Of a stretch of 64,000 bases of DNA, positions 53,369 through 62,950 are shown one piece after another. Numbering within the stretch: the first letter of the stretch is position 1; each line of letters starts with the position of its first letter. The notes under the pieces were generated by a model. The model was not told the origin of the DNA. It did no database searches and worked only from the letters and a program-made list of their open reading frames with translations. Both the position numbers and the translations under genes were made by a program. This DNA is from Microbacterium sp. RU33B (GTDB lineage Bacteria; Actinomycetota; Actinomycetes; Actinomycetales; Microbacteriaceae): contig NZ_FTPO01000001.1 of assembly GCF_900155915.1 (NCBI RefSeq), positions 1,860,001 to 1,924,000 of the forward strand, in the 5' to 3' direction.

Positions 53369-54910
53369 TCAGACGAGTCCGCCGTCGATGGACCGGCCGA
53401 ACGTGTCGGTGTCTTCCGGCACGAGCACCGGCGTCTCGCGATTGAGGCTCTCTCCCCGGAAGAATCGCTTGGCCCGCGGGAACAGGAACCAGATGAACAT
53501 CAGGACGACGCCCAGCAGGAGCGACCCGATGCCGACGACGAACGTGCCGCCGATGCCGAGGAGGACGGTGTAGCCGTAGTCGACGTCGTACATGTCGATC
53601 GCGGACTGCACGAAGGCGAGGGTGAGCATGAGCGCCCCGAGCAGCGGCAGGATGCCGCGGTACACGAGGTTGCGGCCCGACGTGAACAGGTCCTTGCGGA
53701 AGTACCAGACGCAGGCGTAGCCGGTGATGGCGTAGTAGAACGCGATCGCGAGGCCGAGCGACAGGATCGAGTCCTGCAGGATGTTGTCGCTGATGAGCGA
53801 CATCCCGACGTAGTACGCGATCGCCACGATGCCCATGACGAGGGTGGAGAACGACGGGGTCTTGAACCGCGGGTGCACGTCTTTGAACTTCGCCGGCAGC
53901 GCCCGGTACACACCCATCGCGAGGGTGCCGCGGGCGGTCGGCAGGATCGTGGTCTGCGTGGACGACACCGCCGAGATGAGCACGGCCACGACGAGCACCC
54001 AGCCGAAGGGACCGAGCAGACCGTCCTTGATCGCCAGGAAGAAGTCGTCGGCGTTCGCCTCGTTGCCGAGGCCCGTGCCGTCTTCACCGAGACCGGCGTA
54101 CATCATCGCGGCGACGGTGACGGCGACGTAGGTGAACAACAGGATGACGGTGGTCAGCAGCGCCGCCCGCCCGGGGGTGCGCTTGGGGTCCTTCGTCTCC
54201 TCGTTCAGCGCGAGACACGTGTCCCAGCCCCAGTAGATGAAGAGCGCGAGCAGGATGGCCTCGGTGAAGCCCGACCAGTCGGTGAAGGCGGCCGGGTTGA
54301 ACCACTGCCAGTCGAACGGCGTCGGGTTCGGGGCGGAGCCGGTGAAGTACTGCCACATCGCGGCGACGACGAAGACCGCGAGGGCCAGGTACTGGATCGC
54401 GAGCAGGACGTTCTGGATCTTCTCGCCGATCTCGACGCCGCGGTACGACACCCACGTCATCGCGGCGATGAACGCCACGGCGACCAGGAGGACACGCCAG
54501 TCGTTGTTCGCGAACGCGAGGCCGAACAGGTCCCAGAAGTAGATCGACGCGATCTGGGCGAGGTTGGCCAGCACGACCATCCCCGCGACCGCGACGCCCC
54601 AGCCGCCCATCCAGCCCACCCACGGCCCGAACGCCTTCGTGCCCCACGTGAACGTCGTGCCGCAGTCGGGCACGGCGTTGTTGAGCTCTCGGTACGCGAA
54701 CGCGATGAACAGCATCGGCACGAAGGCGATGATGAACGCGATCGGGGCCTGGGCGCCGACGGCGAGGACGACGAAGCCGAGGGTCGCGACGAGGGAGTAG
54801 ACGGGCGCGGTCGACGCGAGGCCGATGACGGTGGAGCCCCACAGTCCGAGCGAGCCGGTCGCCAGCCCCTTGCCGTCGGGTCGGTCAAGGCGGATGGGCG
54901 TTGTTGCCAT
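53369..54910 (-). CDS. APC-superfamily amino acid permease
   Basis: 513 residues with about twelve membrane segments. The first helix has the APC pattern GSTVIGLASTAPVYS and the third region has PDCGTTFTWGTKAFGPWVGW. A conserved cytoplasmic loop has ALNEETKDPKRTPGRAAL between helices 6 and 7. The substrate cannot be told from sequence; neighbours suggest an amino acid or amine. ATG is 6 nt after TAGCGT. Confidence 0.9.
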   Translation of the reverse strand: MATTPIRLDRPDGKGLATGSLGLWGSTVIGLASTAPVYSLVATLGFVVLAVGAQAPIAFIIAFVPMLFIAFAYRELNNAVPDCGTTFTWGTKAFGPWVGWMGGWGVAVAGMVVLANLAQIASIYFWDLFGLAFANNDWRVLLVAVAFIAAMTWVSYRGVEIGEKIQNVLLAIQYLALAVFVVAAMWQYFTGSAPNPTPFDWQWFNPAAFTDWSGFTEAILLALFIYWGWDTCLALNEETKDPKRTPGRAALLTTVILLFTYVAVTVAAMMYAGLGEDGTGLGNEANADDFFLAIKDGLLGPFGWVLVVAVLISAVSSTQTTILPTARGTLAMGVYRALPAKFKDVHPRFKTPSFSTLVMGIVAIAYYVGMSLISDNILQDSILSLGLAIAFYYAITGYACVWYFRKDLFTSGRNLVYRGILPLLGALMLTLAFVQSAIDMYDVDYGYTVLLGIGGTFVVGIGSLLLGVVLMFIWFLFPRAKRFFRGESLNRETPVLVPEDTDTFGRSIDGGLV

Positions 54911-54916
54911 GACGTG

Positions 54917-54922
54917 ACGCTA
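54917..54922 (-). promoter_or_regulatory. -10 box, leaderless start of the permease gene
   Basis: TAGCGT, 6 nt before the ATG at 54910. Confidence 0.5.
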
Positions 54923-55029
54923 GCGCACACCGGGCCGCCGTGGCGAGAGGCGCCGAACCGGTCGTATCGGCGCGTCGCGCCCGTCCACGGCCGCATCCGC
55001 CACCACTCGTCCGGCGGACGGCTCGCGCG

Positions 55030-57945
55030 TCATGTCGCGGGCCTGTCGGCGGCGGTTCGACCGGCTCCCGCGGGCAGCGCGATGCGCTCGGGCGCTCCGC
55101 CCGCGCGGATGAGCCAGGCGCGTCGCCGCCCCGGTTCGCAGTACGGCGGAATCTGCCTGTCGGCCGCCAGGAGGCGGAACTCGGCGGCGCACCCGGCATC
55201 GATCACCAGGGCGTGCTCGTCGCGCAGGAGCCCGAGCAGCCTCCACTGCCTCTGCCACTCGTCGGGATCGCCGACCACGACGAGTGGCCCGTCCGCCGCG
55301 AGCGCTCCGACCTCCGCGACGCGTGCGGCGTCATCGACCGAGACCACCCGGACGCCCTGCTCCCCCCACGCCTCGGTCGCCGCACGCAGCGCAGACCGAC
55401 GCGCGACGAGTCCGGTCACGGACGTCTGCGGCGCCCACTCGATCACGCTCGGGGCCTGAGCCGCGGGGAGCGACCCTGCGACGGCGACCTGAACGGCCCG
55501 CCCGGACAATCGTCCACGCCCCGGTGGGGCCGTCGGGGTGTAGTGGTCGGGGTCTCCGCCGAGGGACACGTGGTCGGCCCGTGACGCCACCCCGAGCACG
55601 AGGCGGCGCGGGAGGAGATCGGCCAGGCGCGCGGCGGCCCCCGTGAGTCGCTGAGCGGATGCCGCGACGAACAGTCCCGTCTCGCCGGATGACCGGAGAA
55701 CGCGCTCGAGGCGCTCCAGGACGACCTGGGCGTGATCGCCCGGCAAACGTGCGGCGAGCGCGTCGAGGTCGTCGATCACCAGCATCCCCCCGTCCCCGGG
55801 CCACCCGTCCGCCAGACGCGAGACGGCATCCCAGATCCCCTCTCCGTCGGCCGGAAGACGCACGACCCCGCCCACCGCCTGGGTGGCGAGCGTCGCGAGA
55901 GCCGTCGTCTTGCCCGATCCCGGGCCTCCCACGACGAGCAGGCCGCGATCGGACGCCTCCAGCACGAGCGCACCCTGATGCTGCCGCTCGGGATCGTCGG
56001 CGAGACCCAGAACCAGACCGCGCTCGCCCGGTCGGCGCACGTCGGCCAGGTCGAGCCGGGTCGGCAGATCGGGCAGCCACGGGCGTCGCGGGCGAGGACC
56101 CACCGCCGCCGCGCCGATGCGCTCCGGATCGTCGGGGGACGACAGGGCGACGCGCACACGGCGCGGTGAGGAGTCCTGCGCCCGTCGCACGAGGGCGATG
56201 CCGGCCCCCGCGGCGCCGCCCGGCAGCGCGGCGGCTTCGTCGGTGCCGACGACGGCCCGACTGTCTCCGGCATCCGTCACGCGCAGGCTCAACCGGAGAG
56301 GGCAGTTCGCCAGCAGGGCGTCGCGCACGACGCCGACGATCCGCTGCGTCCCGAGCACGAGGTGCATCCCGAGTGCGCGTCCACGCGCCGCGACATCCGA
56401 GAACACCGCCTGCAGCTCGGGATGCTCGCCCAGAAGCGCGGCGAACTCGTCCACCACGATGACGAGCCGCGGGAGCTCGACGCGCGGATCGAGGATGTCT
56501 CGGGCGCCCGCCTTCGTCAGCTCGGCCTCGCGCCACCGCACCTCCGCCCGCAGGCTCTCGATCGCCCGTCGGGCGCCGGTGCCGTCGAGATCCGTGATGA
56601 TGCCCGTGACGTGGGGCAGGCGGGAGAGAGCGTCGAACGCCGTCCCGCCCTTGAAGTCCGCGAGGAGGAAGCTGACCTCGCGCGTCGAGTGGGTGGCGCA
56701 CAGCGCGAGGATCCAGGTGATGAGCAGCTCGCTCTTGCCGGATCCCGTGACACCGGCGACCACCGCGTGCGGCCCGTCGGCGACGAGGTCGAGCACCGCG
56801 CACTCGCCCGCCGCGAGGCCGACGACCGCGGGCAGGCCGCCCCGATACGGCGGCGGGGCCGTCGCCAGGACGGCGCCGAGAGTGACGGGGCCCTGGGCCG
56901 TCGTGATCCCGAGCACCCGTTCGGCGCGTTCGGCGAGATCGGCCACGATCGCCGCGACCTGGGACTCCGCGACGCATTCCACGGCGAGTTCGCGCACCTC
57001 TCCCCCGTGATCGAGGACCGCCGCACCCGGCGACGACACCGCGAGGACGGCGGCGCACCTCGGTGGCGGGGAGCCTGCGTCGGCCCGCGCGACGACGATG
57101 TCGGCCTCCGGCGGCACGGGGTCGTCGGGATCGAGTACGGCGAGGGCGAGTCCGGACGTCGCCCGATGGTGCGGAAGTCCGGCCGTCCACGCCGTGCCGC
57201 CCCGCGCGGGACCGACGAGGCGCAGCTCTCCCGGAGGCAGAGCGGAGCAGAGCTGCAGGACGATGCCCCGGACGACGGCTGTCGCGAGGACCGGTGGGCC
57301 GGTGACCGCCAGGCCCGCGGTGATCGGGACCGTCACGGGGGCGGCGTCCAGCATCGCGGCACGCGCACGCAGCGCGTCTGCGTCGGGGTCTCCTTCTCCA
57401 CCCGAGAGGCGAACATCGCACACCGTGGGCCCGGTGCCGACGACGATCGCGCTCGCCCGACCCGGCACCGTGCGCCAGACCTCGCCCGTGCGGGTCACGA
57501 AGCGAGCGACATCCGGGTGTCGCGACCGGAGTCGCTCGCGCTCTTCGTCGTGCCGAGCCTCGAGCGCCTCCGCGACCCGCGCACGCGCCGCCGCGGCGTC
57601 GACCGCCGCACGTCGGCGCCCCGCACGAGTGGCACGGGCGGAATCCGCCACGGTGGCGACGGCGATGAGCGGCCCCAGCGCGGCCAGCCACAGGGCGAGC
57701 ATCGACCCCGTGACGGCCCACAGCACCACTGCGCCGATGACGGGGACGACCGATGCCACGAGGGGCAGGGGCGGCCGGGGCGGCGGCGTCCACGCCGGCG
57801 GCAGTAGGAGGTCGGCGGTGGCGCGCGCCGGAGAAGGCGCCGCGGACGCAGCGGGCGGGGAGCCCGACGCCGAGAAGACGCGAGCGGCATGCGGGACGAA
57901 GGTCGAGGTCACCCCGACATGCAATCCTGCGGAGAGCCGCCGCAC
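55030..57945 (-). CDS. EccC/FtsK-SpoIIIE-type membrane ATPase
   Basis: 971 residues. Two membrane segments at ~60-100 are followed by a coiled region and a beta-rich domain (~150-345), then a FtsK/SpoIIIE ATPase with Walker A GVTGSGKS (398-405) and Walker B IVVDE (~496-500), and a second ATPase with GGPGSGKT (673-680) and LVIDD (~722-726). This plan matches EccC/EssC, the motor of type VII secretion, though only two ATPase modules are seen. No WXG100 substrate, EccB, EccD or mycosin is nearby. PP2C is directly upstream. The GTG at 57945 is uncertain; GTG 57912 is an alternative. Confidence 0.87.
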   Translation of the reverse strand: MRRLSAGLHVGVTSTFVPHAARVFSASGSPPAASAAPSPARATADLLLPPAWTPPPRPPLPLVASVVPVIGAVVLWAVTGSMLALWLAALGPLIAVATVADSARATRAGRRRAAVDAAAARARVAEALEARHDEERERLRSRHPDVARFVTRTGEVWRTVPGRASAIVVGTGPTVCDVRLSGGEGDPDADALRARAAMLDAAPVTVPITAGLAVTGPPVLATAVVRGIVLQLCSALPPGELRLVGPARGGTAWTAGLPHHRATSGLALAVLDPDDPVPPEADIVVARADAGSPPPRCAAVLAVSSPGAAVLDHGGEVRELAVECVAESQVAAIVADLAERAERVLGITTAQGPVTLGAVLATAPPPYRGGLPAVVGLAAGECAVLDLVADGPHAVVAGVTGSGKSELLITWILALCATHSTREVSFLLADFKGGTAFDALSRLPHVTGIITDLDGTGARRAIESLRAEVRWREAELTKAGARDILDPRVELPRLVIVVDEFAALLGEHPELQAVFSDVAARGRALGMHLVLGTQRIVGVVRDALLANCPLRLSLRVTDAGDSRAVVGTDEAAALPGGAAGAGIALVRRAQDSSPRRVRVALSSPDDPERIGAAAVGPRPRRPWLPDLPTRLDLADVRRPGERGLVLGLADDPERQHQGALVLEASDRGLLVVGGPGSGKTTALATLATQAVGGVVRLPADGEGIWDAVSRLADGWPGDGGMLVIDDLDALAARLPGDHAQVVLERLERVLRSSGETGLFVAASAQRLTGAAARLADLLPRRLVLGVASRADHVSLGGDPDHYTPTAPPGRGRLSGRAVQVAVAGSLPAAQAPSVIEWAPQTSVTGLVARRSALRAATEAWGEQGVRVVSVDDAARVAEVGALAADGPLVVVGDPDEWQRQWRLLGLLRDEHALVIDAGCAAEFRLLAADRQIPPYCEPGRRRAWLIRAGGAPERIALPAGAGRTAADRPAT

Positions 57946-57978
57946 GGAGGCGGAGGCGACACCCGCGGAGACCGCGGC

Positions 57979-58836
57979 TCAGGCCTCGTCTGGGGAGGAA
58001 CCGTCGGCGTCGAGGTTCGCCGCATCCGATGACCCGCGACCGGCGCCCGGTTCGGTGTCGGACCCGTCGCCGGGACGATGCACGTCGAGCACGATGATCG
58101 TGACGTTGTCACGGCCGCCGTTCTCGAGGGCCGCGTCGAGCATCGCCTTCACCGCGTCGGCGGGATCGCTGTTCTCCGCGAGGAAGTGCTGGATCCCGTA
58201 GTCCGTGAGCTCTTTCGTGAGCCCGTCGGAGCAGATCACGAAGCGGTCGCCGTCGACGACGTCGAGACGCACGTAGTCCGGCGTCACGCTGTCGCTGGGG
58301 CCCACCGCGCGGGTGATGACGTTGCCGTACGGGTGACTCTCCGCTTCTTCGGGGCTGAGCCGGCCTGCGGCGACGAGCTCCTGCACCACGGAGTGATCGG
58401 TCGTGATCTGCGCGATCGTGGAATCGCGGAGCAGGTAGACGCGGGAGTCGCCGATGTTCAGCGTGACCCAGTGCGGATCTCCCCCGCTGGTGTCGAGGTA
58501 CACACCGGTGACCGTGGTGCCGGTGCCGTCATCCGTCGTCTCGGGATGCGACGCGATGTCTTTGACGGCGCGCGCGAGAGCCTTCTCGATGGTCTTCGCG
58601 TTCACGATGCCGGCCTCGGCCACGTCGCGCAGACGCTCGACGGTGCTCGCGCTCGCGATCTCTCCGCCGATGTGGCCGCCCATGCCGTCCGCGACGATGA
58701 AGAGCGGGAAGGTCGCGAACACCGCGTCCTGATTGGCGTCTCTGCGACGCCCCTTGTCGGTCACTTCCGCCCACGAGAGCTCGAGCGGACCATCGCGCAG
58801 AGCGACGGAATGGGTATGAGTGGATGCCTCGGTCAT
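57979..58836 (-). CDS. PP2C-family serine/threonine phosphatase
   Basis: 285 residues with the PP2C metal-binding motifs in order: RRDANQDA, VADGMGGHIGGEIAS, NIGDSRVYLLRD, ICSDGLTKEL and GGRDNVTIIVLD. A ~35-residue acidic C-terminal tail is probably disordered and no membrane anchor is present. It should reverse Ser/Thr kinase signalling; no kinase or FHA protein lies in the window. GGGGAGGAGG precedes the ATG. It lies 33 bp before the EccC-like gene and may be co-transcribed with it. Confidence 0.93.
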   Translation of the reverse strand: MTEASTHTHSVALRDGPLELSWAEVTDKGRRRDANQDAVFATFPLFIVADGMGGHIGGEIASASTVERLRDVAEAGIVNAKTIEKALARAVKDIASHPETTDDGTGTTVTGVYLDTSGGDPHWVTLNIGDSRVYLLRDSTIAQITTDHSVVQELVAAGRLSPEEAESHPYGNVITRAVGPSDSVTPDYVRLDVVDGDRFVICSDGLTKELTDYGIQHFLAENSDPADAVKAMLDAALENGGRDNVTIIVLDVHRPGDGSDTEPGAGRGSSDAANLDADGSSPDEA

Positions 58837-58897
58837 GGCCGCCTCCTCCCCTCAGTCGCGACCCGACGAACCGGTGCACGCACCGTCGTCGACGTGC

Positions 58898-60988
58898 TCA
58901 CATCCTAGTGGGTTCCTCTGCGATCCCCTCGGCGGCCCCCTCGGTCGCCAGCAGGATCCCGGCGGTCGGAGGCGTCGGATTCGCGACGACCTGGACGCGT
59001 TCCGGCGCCTCCTGCTCCTCGGCCGGCGCCTCGAACTGCGCGTTGTAGAGCCGCCAGTACGCCCCCTTCGCGCGCAGGAGCTCGTCGTGCGAGCCCTGCT
59101 CGACGATCGTGCCGCTCTCCATCACGAGGATCAGGTCGGCATCGCGGATCGTCGACAGACGGTGGGCGATGACGAACGCCGTGCGGTCCTCCCGGAGGCG
59201 CGACATCGCCCGCTGGATGAGGAGCTCCGTGCGGGTGTCCACCGAGGAGGTGGCCTCGTCGAGGATCAGGATGCGCGGGTCGGCGAGGAACGCACGCGCG
59301 ATCGTCACCAGCTGCCGCTCCCCCACCGAGAGGCTCGTCGCCTCGTCGTCGAGCAGCGTGTCGTACCCGTCCGGCAGGGCGTGCACGAAGCGGTCGACGT
59401 ACGCGGCGGTCGCGGCATCCACCATCTCCTGCTCGGTGGCCTCGGGCCGCCCGTACAGGATGTTCTCGCGGATCGTCCCGGAGAACAGCCACGTGTCCTG
59501 GAGCACCATGCCCGTGCGCGAGCGCAGATCGTCGCGCGTCATGCGCAGCGTGTCGACGCCGTCCAGGACGATGCGGCCGGAATCGACGTCGTAGAACCGC
59601 ATGATCAGGTTCACGAGCGTCGTCTTCCCCGCGCCGGTCGGGCCGACGATCGCGACGGTCGATCCGGGCTCCGCCTCGAGGGTCAGGCTCTCGATGAGCG
59701 GCTGGTCGGCGACATAGCGGAACGAGACGTCCTCGAAGCGGAGACGGCTCGCCGTCTCCGGCGCCGTCTCGGCCGGGTCGGCGTCGAGCGTCTGCTCGGC
59801 CTCGTCGAGGAGCTCGAACACCCGCTCGGCGCTGGCGACACCCGACTGCAGGAGATTCGCCATGGAGCCCAGCTGGCTGAGGGGCTGGGTGAACTGACGC
59901 GAGTACTGGATGAACGCCTGCACGCCGCCGATCGAGAGGGCGCCGGTGGCGACCTGCAGACCGCCGACCACGGCGATCGCGACGTAGACGAGGTTTCCGA
60001 CGAACATCATGGCGGGCATGATGAGGCCGGACAGGAACTGCGCGCCGAAGCTCGCCCGGTACACCTCGGCGTTCTCGGCGCGGAAGTCGGCCTCCACCTC
60101 CTTCTGGTGCCCGAAGACCTTGACGACCGAGTGTCCGGAGAACGTCTCCTCCACCCGGGCGTTCAGCACGCCCGTCGCTGCCCACTGGGCGACGAACAGC
60201 TTCTGCGAGCGCTTCGCCACCGCCACCGTGATGCCGATCGTCAGCGGGATCGTGACGAGCGCGATGACGGCCAGCACGGGCGAGATGACGAACATCATGA
60301 CGAGCACGCCGACGACCGTGAGCAGCGACACCACGACCTGCGACAGCGTCTGCTGCATCGTCTGACCGATGTTGTCGACGTCGTTGGTGACGCGGCTCAG
60401 CAGCTCGCCGCGCTGCACCCTGTCGAAGTACGACAGCGGCAGCCGGTGGATCTTGTCCTCCACCTGCAGGCGGAGGCGGTTCATCGCGCGCTGCACGACG
60501 CCGTTCAGGATACGGGCCTGCAGCCATCCGAAGATCGACGAGAAGAGGTAGACCGCGAGCACCGCGGCGAGGATCCATCCGAGCGTCGTGAAGTCGATGC
60601 CCTGCCCCGGCACGACGTCCATCGCGGCGAGCATGTCGGCCTGCTGCGTGTCGCCGCCGGCGATGAGCCGGTCGATGACGTCCTGCTTCGTCGCTCCGGC
60701 GGGCATCTGCTGGGAGACGAACCCCGCGAACACGACGTTCGTGCCCTGGCCGAGCGCCCACGGGCCGATCACCGACATCGTCACGCTCAGGATGCCGAGG
60801 ACGAGCACGGCGATCAGCTGGGCCGTGTCGGCGCGCAGCGTCGAGAGGAGCCTCTTGGCGCTCGGTCCGAAGTTCTGCGCCTTCTCCCCCGGTCCCACCT
60901 GGCCCATCGGACCTCGGGACACCGGCATCCGGCGCGGCGAGGGCGTGACGACGGCCCCGGTGCGGGCGCCCGACGATGCCGCGCTCAT
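58898..60988 (-). CDS. ABC exporter subunit with canonical nucleotide-binding domain
   Basis: 696 residues. Six membrane helices (~residues 60-400) are followed by an ABC domain with Walker A GPTGAGKTT, Q-loop VLQDTWLF, signature LSVGERQ, Walker B ILILDEATSSVD and H-loop AHRLST. The catalytic Glu is intact. N- and C-terminal extensions of ~50 and ~50 residues are low complexity. ATG overlaps the stop of the partner subunit by 4 bp (ATGA), with GGAGG before it. With its neighbour it should form a heterodimeric multidrug/lipid exporter. Confidence 0.93.
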   Translation of the reverse strand: MSAASSGARTGAVVTPSPRRMPVSRGPMGQVGPGEKAQNFGPSAKRLLSTLRADTAQLIAVLVLGILSVTMSVIGPWALGQGTNVVFAGFVSQQMPAGATKQDVIDRLIAGGDTQQADMLAAMDVVPGQGIDFTTLGWILAAVLAVYLFSSIFGWLQARILNGVVQRAMNRLRLQVEDKIHRLPLSYFDRVQRGELLSRVTNDVDNIGQTMQQTLSQVVVSLLTVVGVLVMMFVISPVLAVIALVTIPLTIGITVAVAKRSQKLFVAQWAATGVLNARVEETFSGHSVVKVFGHQKEVEADFRAENAEVYRASFGAQFLSGLIMPAMMFVGNLVYVAIAVVGGLQVATGALSIGGVQAFIQYSRQFTQPLSQLGSMANLLQSGVASAERVFELLDEAEQTLDADPAETAPETASRLRFEDVSFRYVADQPLIESLTLEAEPGSTVAIVGPTGAGKTTLVNLIMRFYDVDSGRIVLDGVDTLRMTRDDLRSRTGMVLQDTWLFSGTIRENILYGRPEATEQEMVDAATAAYVDRFVHALPDGYDTLLDDEATSLSVGERQLVTIARAFLADPRILILDEATSSVDTRTELLIQRAMSRLREDRTAFVIAHRLSTIRDADLILVMESGTIVEQGSHDELLRAKGAYWRLYNAQFEAPAEEQEAPERVQVVANPTPPTAGILLATEGAAEGIAEEPTRM

Positions 60989-62718
60989 GCCGCCGCCTCC
61001 ACCGAGAGCTGAGATTCGACGATCTCCCGGTACGTCTCGCTCGACTCCAGCAGTTCGTCGTGCGTGCCGATCCCGACGATGCGGCCGTGCTCGAGCACGA
61101 CGATCTGGTCGGCGTGCCGGATCGTCGACACGCGTTGGGCGACGACGAGCCGGGTCGCATCGGGGAGATGCGTGTCGAGGGCGCTTCGGAGCTCGGCATC
61201 CGTCTTCAGATCCAACGCCGAGAACGAGTCGTCGAAGATGTACGTGTCGGGGCGCTTGACCAGCGCACGAGCGATCGCCAGCCGCTGGCGCTGGCCGCCC
61301 GAGACGTTCGTCCCACCCTGCGCGATGGGAGCCTCCAGCCCTTCGGGCATCGCGGCGACGAAGTCCTTCGCCTGCGCGAGCTCGAGGGCCCTCCACAGCT
61401 CGTCGTCGGTCGCATCGGCTCCGCCGTAGCGGAGGTTGGAGGCGACCGTGCCCGAGAAGAGGAAGGCGCGCTGCGGGACCAGGCCGATCCGCCGCCACAG
61501 CACGTCGGGGTCGTAGTCCCGCACGTCGACGCCGTCGACGCGCACCGACCCCGCGGTCGCGTCGAACAGCCGAGGGACGAGGCCGATCAGGGTCGTCTTG
61601 CCCGAGCCCGTGGAGCCGATGACGGCCGTCGTGGTGCCCGGCTCCACGGTGAACGTCAGATCGTGGAGGACGGCATCGTCGGCGCCCGGGTAGGCGAAGC
61701 TCACGGCGTCGAACTCGATCCGGCCGCGCGCGGTGGGCGGTGCGGCCGGATCGGTCGGCGCGGCGACCGACGGCTCGGTGTCGAGCACCGCTCCGATGCG
61801 GTCGGCACACACGGCCGCACGCGGGATCATGACGAACATGAACGTCGCCATCATGACGCCCATCAGGATCTGCATGAGGTAGGTGAGGAAGGCGAACAGC
61901 GTGCCGATCTGCACGCCGCTGTTCTGCACCTCGAACGCTCCGAACCAGATCACTGCGACGCTCGAGACGTTCATCACGAGCATGACGGCGGGGAACATCA
62001 GGGCCATCAGGTTGCCCGCCCGCAGCGCGGTGTCCATGACGCCGTCGCTCGCGGATCGGAAGCGCGCGCGCTCCTCCGTCTCGCGGACGAAGGCGCGGAT
62101 CACGCGGATGCCGCTCAGCTGCTCGCGCATGATCTGGTTCACGCGGTCGATGCGGGCCTGCATCTGCGTGAATGCGGGCACCATGCGCACGATGATCAGC
62201 GAGACGACCACGAGCAGGACGGGGATGGCGACGGCCATGAGCCATGACAGACCGGCATCCTGCTGCACGGCGAAGATCACGCCGCCGATCGCCAGGATCG
62301 GTGCCGAGACCATCACCGTCGCCGACATCTGGACGAGCATCTGCACCTGCTGCACGTCATTGGTGTTGCGGGTGATGAGCGACGGCGCGCCGAACTGACC
62401 GATCTCACGCTGGGAGAAGGCGACCACGCGGTGGAAGAGGTGATCGCGCAGATCGCGGCCCATGCCCATCGCCAGTCGTGAGCCGAAGTAGACCGCGACG
62501 ATCGCGCAGACGATCTGCACGAAGCTGATCGCGAGCATGATCCCGCCGGTGCGCCAGATGAAGGCGATGTCGCCCGTCACCACGCCCTGGTCGATGATGT
62601 CGGCGTTCAACGTCGGCAGCAGCAGCGACGCGATCGACTGGGCCAGCTGGAAGACGACGACGGCGATGACGAGCGGCCACGCGGGCTTCAGGTATCGCAC
62701 CAGGAGTGTGCCGAGCAA
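60985..62718 (-). CDS. ABC exporter subunit with degenerate nucleotide-binding domain
   Basis: 577 residues: six membrane helices and an ABC domain with Walker A GSTGSGKTT, Q-loop LVPQRAFLF, signature NVSGGQRQRLAIA and Walker B TYIFDDSFSALD. The catalytic Glu after Walker B is Asp, and the switch His in AQRVSTI is Gln, so this site should hydrolyse ATP poorly, as in heterodimeric exporters. TTG start with GGAAGGA 8 nt upstream, and TAGCGT at 62783-62788 as a likely -10. Substrate unknown. Confidence 0.93.
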   Translation of the reverse strand: MLGTLLVRYLKPAWPLVIAVVVFQLAQSIASLLLPTLNADIIDQGVVTGDIAFIWRTGGIMLAISFVQIVCAIVAVYFGSRLAMGMGRDLRDHLFHRVVAFSQREIGQFGAPSLITRNTNDVQQVQMLVQMSATVMVSAPILAIGGVIFAVQQDAGLSWLMAVAIPVLLVVVSLIIVRMVPAFTQMQARIDRVNQIMREQLSGIRVIRAFVRETEERARFRSASDGVMDTALRAGNLMALMFPAVMLVMNVSSVAVIWFGAFEVQNSGVQIGTLFAFLTYLMQILMGVMMATFMFVMIPRAAVCADRIGAVLDTEPSVAAPTDPAAPPTARGRIEFDAVSFAYPGADDAVLHDLTFTVEPGTTTAVIGSTGSGKTTLIGLVPRLFDATAGSVRVDGVDVRDYDPDVLWRRIGLVPQRAFLFSGTVASNLRYGGADATDDELWRALELAQAKDFVAAMPEGLEAPIAQGGTNVSGGQRQRLAIARALVKRPDTYIFDDSFSALDLKTDAELRSALDTHLPDATRLVVAQRVSTIRHADQIVVLEHGRIVGIGTHDELLESSETYREIVESQLSVEAAA

Positions 62719-62782
62719 CGGACATCCTTCCCTCGCACGGCGTTGACGACCGGGACACCCGGAGAACCGCGCACGAGATCAG

Positions 62783-62788
62783 ACGCTA
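62783..62788 (-). promoter_or_regulatory. Candidate -10 box for the ABC exporter operon
   Basis: TAGCGT on the minus strand, ~65 nt before the TTG start. Unlike most promoters here, it leaves a leader with a ribosome site. Confidence 0.45.
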
Positions 62789-62877
62789 CGCCCGGTCGCC
62801 GCGTGCCGACAAACGGCCACGTGCGCTCTGAGCGAACCGGATGCCTCTCCCCGAGCCGCGGTGGTGCTCTGCGTCCG

Positions 62878-62899
62878 CGTTGCGCGCATTCGCGCAGCG
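62878..62899 (-). terminator. Possible terminator after the aldo/keto reductase gene
   Basis: A 9-bp stem (one G-U pair) with a 4-nt loop in the 232-bp gap downstream of the reductase. No T-run, so weak. Confidence 0.35.
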
Positions 62900-62950
62900 C
62901 GAGCAGGAGACGGACACGCGACCGGCGGTGAGGCCGTGCGCAGCATCCGG

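Noticed and set aside
58898..62245. A single 1115-residue protein spanning both ABC genes
   Set aside because: The upstream part is an out-of-frame shadow of the first ABC gene. The real start at 60988 has GGAGG and overlaps the partner's stop by 4 bp.
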